NCBI GenBank assembly: GCA_021161885.1
Contig: JAGGZS010000018.1
Location: forward strand, 1-10,123
From: a bacterium
GTDB lineage: Bacteria; Auribacterota; Auribacteria; Auribacterales; Auribacteraceae
DNA: 10,123 nt
Direction: 5' to 3'
Every line of letters begins with the position of its first letter. Position 1 is the first letter of the stretch. The notes under the pieces were generated by a model, which searched no databases, was not told the DNA's origin, and worked only from the letters and a program-made list of their open reading frames with translations. Shown one piece after another: positions 6,926 to 10,123 of this stretch. The position numbers and the translations under genes are program-made.

Positions 6926-7779
6926 AATATAAAATAGGGTTGCTGGTTAATCCTAAAAAAGATATTACCTCTGAAGTTGTAAAAAAAATAGTAACATTTG
7001 CGTTTAATAAAAATTGGCGATGTTTTATCAGTGATAAATCTGTATCCGATAAAATCGGCTGTCCTAATCTTTTCATTGAAGAAAAATTATTAAAAGACAA
7101 TGTAGATTTAATAATAGCTCTTGGCGGAGACGGCACAATGCTGCGGGCGGCTGCAATAGTCGGTTCAAGCGGTATTGCGCTTATGGGAATAAATCTCGGC
7201 AGGCTTGGTTTTTTAACTCAATCGTCGCCGGAAAATCTTGACAATGCTTTAGAGATGCTTGCTTCAAAACAATATTCTGTTGAAAAACGAATGGCTCTTG
7301 TGTGCTCAATAAAATCTTCGCATAAACAATGGCATGCTCTTAACGATATCGTAATATCTCGGGAATTGATTTCAAGGGTAATTACATTAAAGGTCTTTAT
7401 TAACAATAATTATTTGACATCTTATACTGCGGACGGGGTTATCGCCGCTACTCCGACAGGTTCAACAGCCTATTCACTTTCAGCTGGCGGACCTATTTTG
7501 ACTCCTGATAACGAAAATATCCTTTTAACTCCTATATGTCCGCATACTTTAACTAACAGACCGTTAATTTTATCAAAAGAATCACGCATAAAAATTTTAT
7601 TGCATTCTTCGGAAGGAGAAGGTTTAATAACCATAGACGGACAAACAGTTTTTCCATTGCGCAAAGGCGAGCAATTAACAATAAAACGCTCATCTAATCC
7701 GATTAACTTGATTACTTTTGACACCTTATCTTATTTTACTATTTTGCGGCAAAAACTAAATTGGGGAGGCGAAAAATAA
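6907..7779 (+). CDS. nadK: NAD kinase (PpnK/NadK)
   Basis: NAD kinase phosphorylates NAD to NADP, using ATP or polyphosphate, and is the only known route to NADP in bacteria. The 290-residue protein begins with the typical IGLLVNPKK strand (9-18) and carries GGDGTMLRAA (73-82, where the Asp is the catalytic base), GINLGRLGFL (94-103), ALNDIVI (144-150), ADGVIAATPTGSTAYSLSAG (175-194) and PICPHTLTNRPLIL (209-222). All hallmark blocks are present and length is normal. It overlaps the end of tlyA and is followed after one base by the ferredoxin gene. The ferredoxin's ribosome site, GGGGAGG at 7763-7769, lies within the end of nadK. In several Clostridia nadK follows tlyA in the same way, usually with argR and recN next; here an oxidoreductase cluster follows instead. 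Confidence 0.97.
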   Translation: MGSKTVKYKIGLLVNPKKDITSEVVKKIVTFAFNKNWRCFISDKSVSDKIGCPNLFIEEKLLKDNVDLIIALGGDGTMLRAAAIVGSSGIALMGINLGRLGFLTQSSPENLDNALEMLASKQYSVEKRMALVCSIKSSHKQWHALNDIVISRELISRVITLKVFINNNYLTSYTADGVIAATPTGSTAYSLSAGGPILTPDNENILLTPICPHTLTNRPLILSKESRIKILLHSSEGEGLITIDGQTVFPLRKGEQLTIKRSSNPINLITFDTLSYFTILRQKLNWGGEK

Positions 7780-7780
7780 T

Positions 7781-7990
7781 ATGCCTGAAGTGAAAATAGA
7801 TAAAAATAAATGTAAAGCCTGCGGGTTGTGTATACCTGTATGCCCGAAAAAAATTTTAAAAATGGGGACAGAACGTAACGATTACGGAAACTGTTATGTT
7901 CTCTGTACTGACGAAACCAGTTGTATCGCATGTTGTTTATGCGCTACAATGTGTCCTGACTGGGCAATAACAATACAAGATGATAAATAA
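7781..7990 (+). CDS. 2-oxoacid:ferredoxin oxidoreductase delta subunit, 2x[4Fe-4S] ferredoxin (KorD/VorD type)
   Basis: This 69-residue protein is a bacterial-type ferredoxin with two complete CxxCxxCxxxCP motifs: C11, C14, C17, C21 and C48, C51, C54, C58. It should bind two [4Fe-4S] clusters and pass electrons from the catalytic subunits to free ferredoxin. Three more cysteines (C38, C42, C52) lie outside the eight expected ligands. There is no signal peptide, so it is cytosolic. The start has a strong GGGGAGG site 11 bases upstream, inside nadK. Position just before the alpha, beta and gamma genes identifies it as the delta subunit of that enzyme rather than a free ferredoxin. Gene names differ between annotations (korD, vorD, porD), so no symbol is given. 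Confidence 0.9.
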   Translation: MPEVKIDKNKCKACGLCIPVCPKKILKMGTERNDYGNCYVLCTDETSCIACCLCATMCPDWAITIQDDK

Positions 7991-8001
7991 ACAGTGAAAA
8001 A

Positions 8002-8005
8002 GAGA
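8002..8005 (+). promoter_or_regulatory. Ribosome binding site deciding the alpha-subunit start
   Basis: GAGA in an A-rich context lies six bases before the ATG at 8012. The in-frame GTG at 7994 has no purine-rich site upstream, and would add a Lys/Arg-rich hexapeptide before the conserved DKILLCGNEAI opening. The ATG is therefore preferred. Confidence 0.5.
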
Positions 8006-8011
8006 TACAAA

Positions 8012-9082
8012 ATGAACGACAAAATTTTATTATGCGGTAACGAGGCAATAGCCGAAGCGGCTGTTCAGGCGGGCTGCTTGTTTTATTACGGTTATCCGAT
8101 TACTCCACAGAACGAAATTTCAGCTTATATGTCAAAAAGGATGCCTGAGGTAAACGGTGTTTTTATCCAGTCCGAAAGCGAGATAGCGGCAATTAATATG
8201 ACCTTCGGAACGTCGACTACAGGGAAACGAACAATGACTTCATCGTCAAGTCCGGGTATAAGTTTAAAGATGGAAGGGGTTTCATACATGGCCTCTTGCG
8301 AACTGCCTGTTGTAGTTATAAATGTAATGAGAGTAGGTCCCGGACTGGGAAATATAACTCCTTCTCAAAGCGATTATTTTCAAGCTACAAAAGGCGGGGG
8401 ACATGGTGATTACCATGTAATTGTTCTTGCTCCGGCATCTGTTCAGGAATGCGCTGATTTAACCCAAACAGCTTTTGAACTCGCGGATAAATACAGGATT
8501 CCTGTTTTTCTGCTTCTCGATGGAATACAAGGTCAAATGCGTGAACCGGTTCTAATCGGTAAACCGAACAATATAAACAGCTACGATAAAACATGGTGTT
8601 TAACAGGAGCTGAAAACAGGGAGCCAAATGTTGTTAAATCATTATATCTAAATGATAATGAATCTGAGGCTCATCAAGAAAAACTGCAGAATAAATATAA
8701 ACTGATAACCTCAAATGAACAAAGAGCGGAACTATATAAAACCGAATCCGCGCAAATATTGATTATCGCGTATGGCACTCCTTCGAGAATATGTAAACCT
8801 GTTGTTGATAAGTATAGGAAAAAAGGCATAAAAATTGGTCTTTTCAGACCGGTTTCTTTATGGCCGTTTCCTAAAGATGAATTGAAAAAATTAGATTTAT
8901 CAGTAGAAGAATATCTTGTGGTAGAATGGAGCGCCGGACAAATGATTGAAGATGTTAAACTCACTGTCGGCAGCCGTAAACCTGTAAATTTTCTCGGTGT
9001 GCTTGGCGGAAGGCCTATGACTGTTAAAGAGGTTGAAGATAAAGTTGAAACTATTATAGCAAAACATGGAGTTCATATATGA
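8012..9082 (+). CDS. 2-oxoacid:ferredoxin oxidoreductase alpha subunit (KorA/VorB type)
   Basis: This is the alpha subunit of a four-subunit enzyme that converts a 2-oxoacid and CoA to acyl-CoA and CO2 with reduction of ferredoxin. From the ATG at 8012 it has 356 residues, normal for the family. Typical blocks are LLCGNEAIAEAAVQAG (6-21), GYPITPQNE (27-35), QSESEIAAINM (53-63), TSSSSPGISLKMEGVSY (76-92), GPGLGNITPSQSDYFQATKG (109-128) and, in the C-terminal domain, GLFRPVSLWPFP (276-287) and VVEWSAGQMIEDV (303-315). The sequence most resembles proteins annotated as VorB (branched-chain 2-oxoacid) or KorA (2-oxoglutarate). The motifs do not settle which substrate is used, so specificity is left open and no symbol is given. 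It overlaps the beta gene by four bases (ATGA). Confidence 0.92.
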   Translation: MNDKILLCGNEAIAEAAVQAGCLFYYGYPITPQNEISAYMSKRMPEVNGVFIQSESEIAAINMTFGTSTTGKRTMTSSSSPGISLKMEGVSYMASCELPVVVINVMRVGPGLGNITPSQSDYFQATKGGGHGDYHVIVLAPASVQECADLTQTAFELADKYRIPVFLLLDGIQGQMREPVLIGKPNNINSYDKTWCLTGAENREPNVVKSLYLNDNESEAHQEKLQNKYKLITSNEQRAELYKTESAQILIIAYGTPSRICKPVVDKYRKKGIKIGLFRPVSLWPFPKDELKKLDLSVEEYLVVEWSAGQMIEDVKLTVGSRKPVNFLGVLGGRPMTVKEVEDKVETIIAKHGVHI

Positions 9083-9810
9083 CAACTTATACACTCCCTG
9101 ACGAAATAAGGAAAATAAGATCGCATTACTGCCCCGGCTGCGGGCACGGAATACTGCATCGGCTGGTGGCTGAACTTGTAAATGAGTTAGATATTACAGA
9201 AAAAGTTATTGCTATCGCTCCTGTAGGCTGTGCTGTTATAGCTTATGATTACTGGAAATTTGATGTAAGCGAAGCGGCTCACGGCAGGGCTCCGGCTGTA
9301 GCTACTGGAATAAAACGGTCGTTACCAGATAAGGTAGTGTTTACGTATCAAGGCGACGGCGACCTTTTGGCAATCGGATTGTCGGAAATAGTCCATGCAG
9401 CTAACCGCGGTGAAAAAATATCCGTTTTTTTTGTTAATAATAATGTTTACGGCATGACCGGCGGACAAATGGCGCCTACTACCTTGAGCGGTCAGAAAAC
9501 TTTAACAACTCCTTACGGCAGAAATGAAACAGAGATTGGCCCCCCTATTGATATTTTGAAAATTTTACAAGATTTCAAAAATGTTGTTTATCTTGCCAGA
9601 GGGACTGTAACAAGCCCTAAAGAAATCAATAAAACTAAAGAATATATGAGAAAATCCCTTCAAATTCAAATGGATAACAAAGGGTTTTCTCTAATAGAAA
9701 TTTTGTCTCCCTGCCCGACTTACTGGGGTATGACTGCGATAAACGCTTTAAAACATATTAACGAAACTGTGGTGAAAAATTATCCACTTGGAATTATTAA
9801 GGATGAATAA
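9079..9810 (+). CDS. 2-oxoacid:ferredoxin oxidoreductase beta subunit, thiamine diphosphate-binding (KorB type)
   Basis: The beta subunit holds thiamine diphosphate and the cluster nearest the active site. In its 243 residues, YCPGCGHG (17-24) gives C18 and C21; together with C51 (PVGCAV) and C212 (SPCPT) these are the likely [4Fe-4S] ligands. The cofactor motif runs from GDGDLLAIG (92-100) to the Asn cluster at 120-122, followed by VYGMTGGQMAPTT (123-135). AHGRAPAVATGIKR (67-80) is also highly typical. Length matches the KorB/VorA-like group. The start overlaps the alpha stop by four bases, with GGAG (9068-9071) seven bases upstream, so the two subunits are probably translationally coupled. 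The gamma gene follows after one base. Together with the alpha subunit it should form the catalytic core; the substrate remains undetermined. Confidence 0.93.
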   Translation: MTTYTLPDEIRKIRSHYCPGCGHGILHRLVAELVNELDITEKVIAIAPVGCAVIAYDYWKFDVSEAAHGRAPAVATGIKRSLPDKVVFTYQGDGDLLAIGLSEIVHAANRGEKISVFFVNNNVYGMTGGQMAPTTLSGQKTLTTPYGRNETEIGPPIDILKILQDFKNVVYLARGTVTSPKEINKTKEYMRKSLQIQMDNKGFSLIEILSPCPTYWGMTAINALKHINETVVKNYPLGIIKDE

Positions 9811-9811
9811 T

Positions 9812-10123
9812 ATGAATTTCGATTTGATTATTTCGGGATCCGGCGGACAAGGTATTCTGGCGTGCGGAAAATTATTTGCCAACGCGGCTATGAAACAAGG
9901 TTACGAAGTTACTTTTTTTCCGTCTTACGGGGCGGAAGTAAGAGGCGGCACTACAAGATGCGGTGTGCGTATCTCTAATTCCCAGATAGCATCTCCAATA
10001 ATTGAACAGGCAGATACTCTTTTGGTATTTAACGAGCCTTCATTAAAAAAATTTTTATCTATTTTAAAAAAAGAGGGTTCTTTTATTTTTAATTCCCGGT
10101 GGTTTGTTTTAATTTTTTTTAAA
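9812..10123 (+). CDS. 2-oxoacid:ferredoxin oxidoreductase gamma subunit (KorC type), 3' end missing
   Basis: An ATG one base after the beta stop, with AAGGAT about seven bases upstream, opens a frame that runs without a stop to the last base (104 codons). The first 95 residues are a clear gamma-subunit N-terminus: SGSGGQGILACGKLFANAAM (8-27), FFPSYGAEVRGGTTRCGVRIS (35-55, given as one block) and VFNEPSLKKF (72-81). The family is usually about 180 residues, so roughly half is absent. After FIFNS (91-95), relatives continue with a NSSLI/NSSLV-like strand, but here the frame reads RWFVLIFFK, which is Phe-rich and does not fit. The divergence could reflect poor sequence at a contig end, a frameshift in the T-runs, or a real break. 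It completes the D-A-B-C gene order. Family identification is firm for the first part only. Confidence 0.85.
   Translation, partial: MNFDLIISGSGGQGILACGKLFANAAMKQGYEVTFFPSYGAEVRGGTTRCGVRISNSQIASPIIEQADTLLVFNEPSLKKFLSILKKEGSFIFNSRWFVLIFFK

Noticed and set aside
7994..8011. GTG start for the alpha subunit
   Set aside because: There is no ribosome site before it; the ATG at 8012 has one and matches the family's N-terminus.

Overview
The window is AT-rich (GC clearly below 40% by eye) and very compact. It holds eleven protein-coding genes, all on the + strand. Nine are complete, one is cut by the left edge (rny) and one by the right edge (a KorC-type gamma subunit). Gaps between genes run from a 19-base overlap to 55 bases, so the whole block could be read as one or two long transcripts. 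I see no rRNA, tRNA, CRISPR array, insertion sequence, phage gene or riboswitch, and no gene-free stretch over about 60 bases. TGA is used as a stop codon, so the genetic code looks standard.

The gene content points to an anaerobic bacterium. It has RNase Y-based RNA decay, the non-mevalonate isoprenoid pathway (dxs), and a ferredoxin-linked 2-oxoacid oxidoreductase. The chain xseA-xseB-dxs-tlyA-nadK recalls the Firmicutes xseA-xseB-ispA-dxs-tlyA(-nadK)-argR-recN neighbourhood, but ispA is missing and the next genes differ. Low GC, this synteny and the anaerobic oxidoreductase would fit Elusimicrobiota (Endomicrobium-like) or a clostridial or related lineage. This assignment is a low-confidence guess.

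Layout. Positions 1-2237: RNA turnover and signalling (rny, then the YmdB phosphodiesterase). Positions 2237-4259: exonuclease VII, with a normal large subunit and a small subunit carrying an unusually long, disordered, Ala/Pro/Glu-repeat tail. Positions 4276-7779: dxs, a TlyA-type rRNA methyltransferase and NAD kinase. Positions 7781-10123: a four-subunit 2-oxoacid:ferredoxin oxidoreductase in the order ferredoxin (D), alpha (A), beta (B), gamma (C, incomplete). These four should form one enzyme that oxidatively decarboxylates a 2-oxoacid to an acyl-CoA and reduces ferredoxin.

Nothing here amounts to a clearly new biological system. The points most worth a second look are the XseB tail with its hexanucleotide repeat and acidic-hydrophobic tip, and the unexpected sequence at the end of the KorC reading frame. 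The missing ispA and the joining of the nadK block to the kor block also deserve checking.
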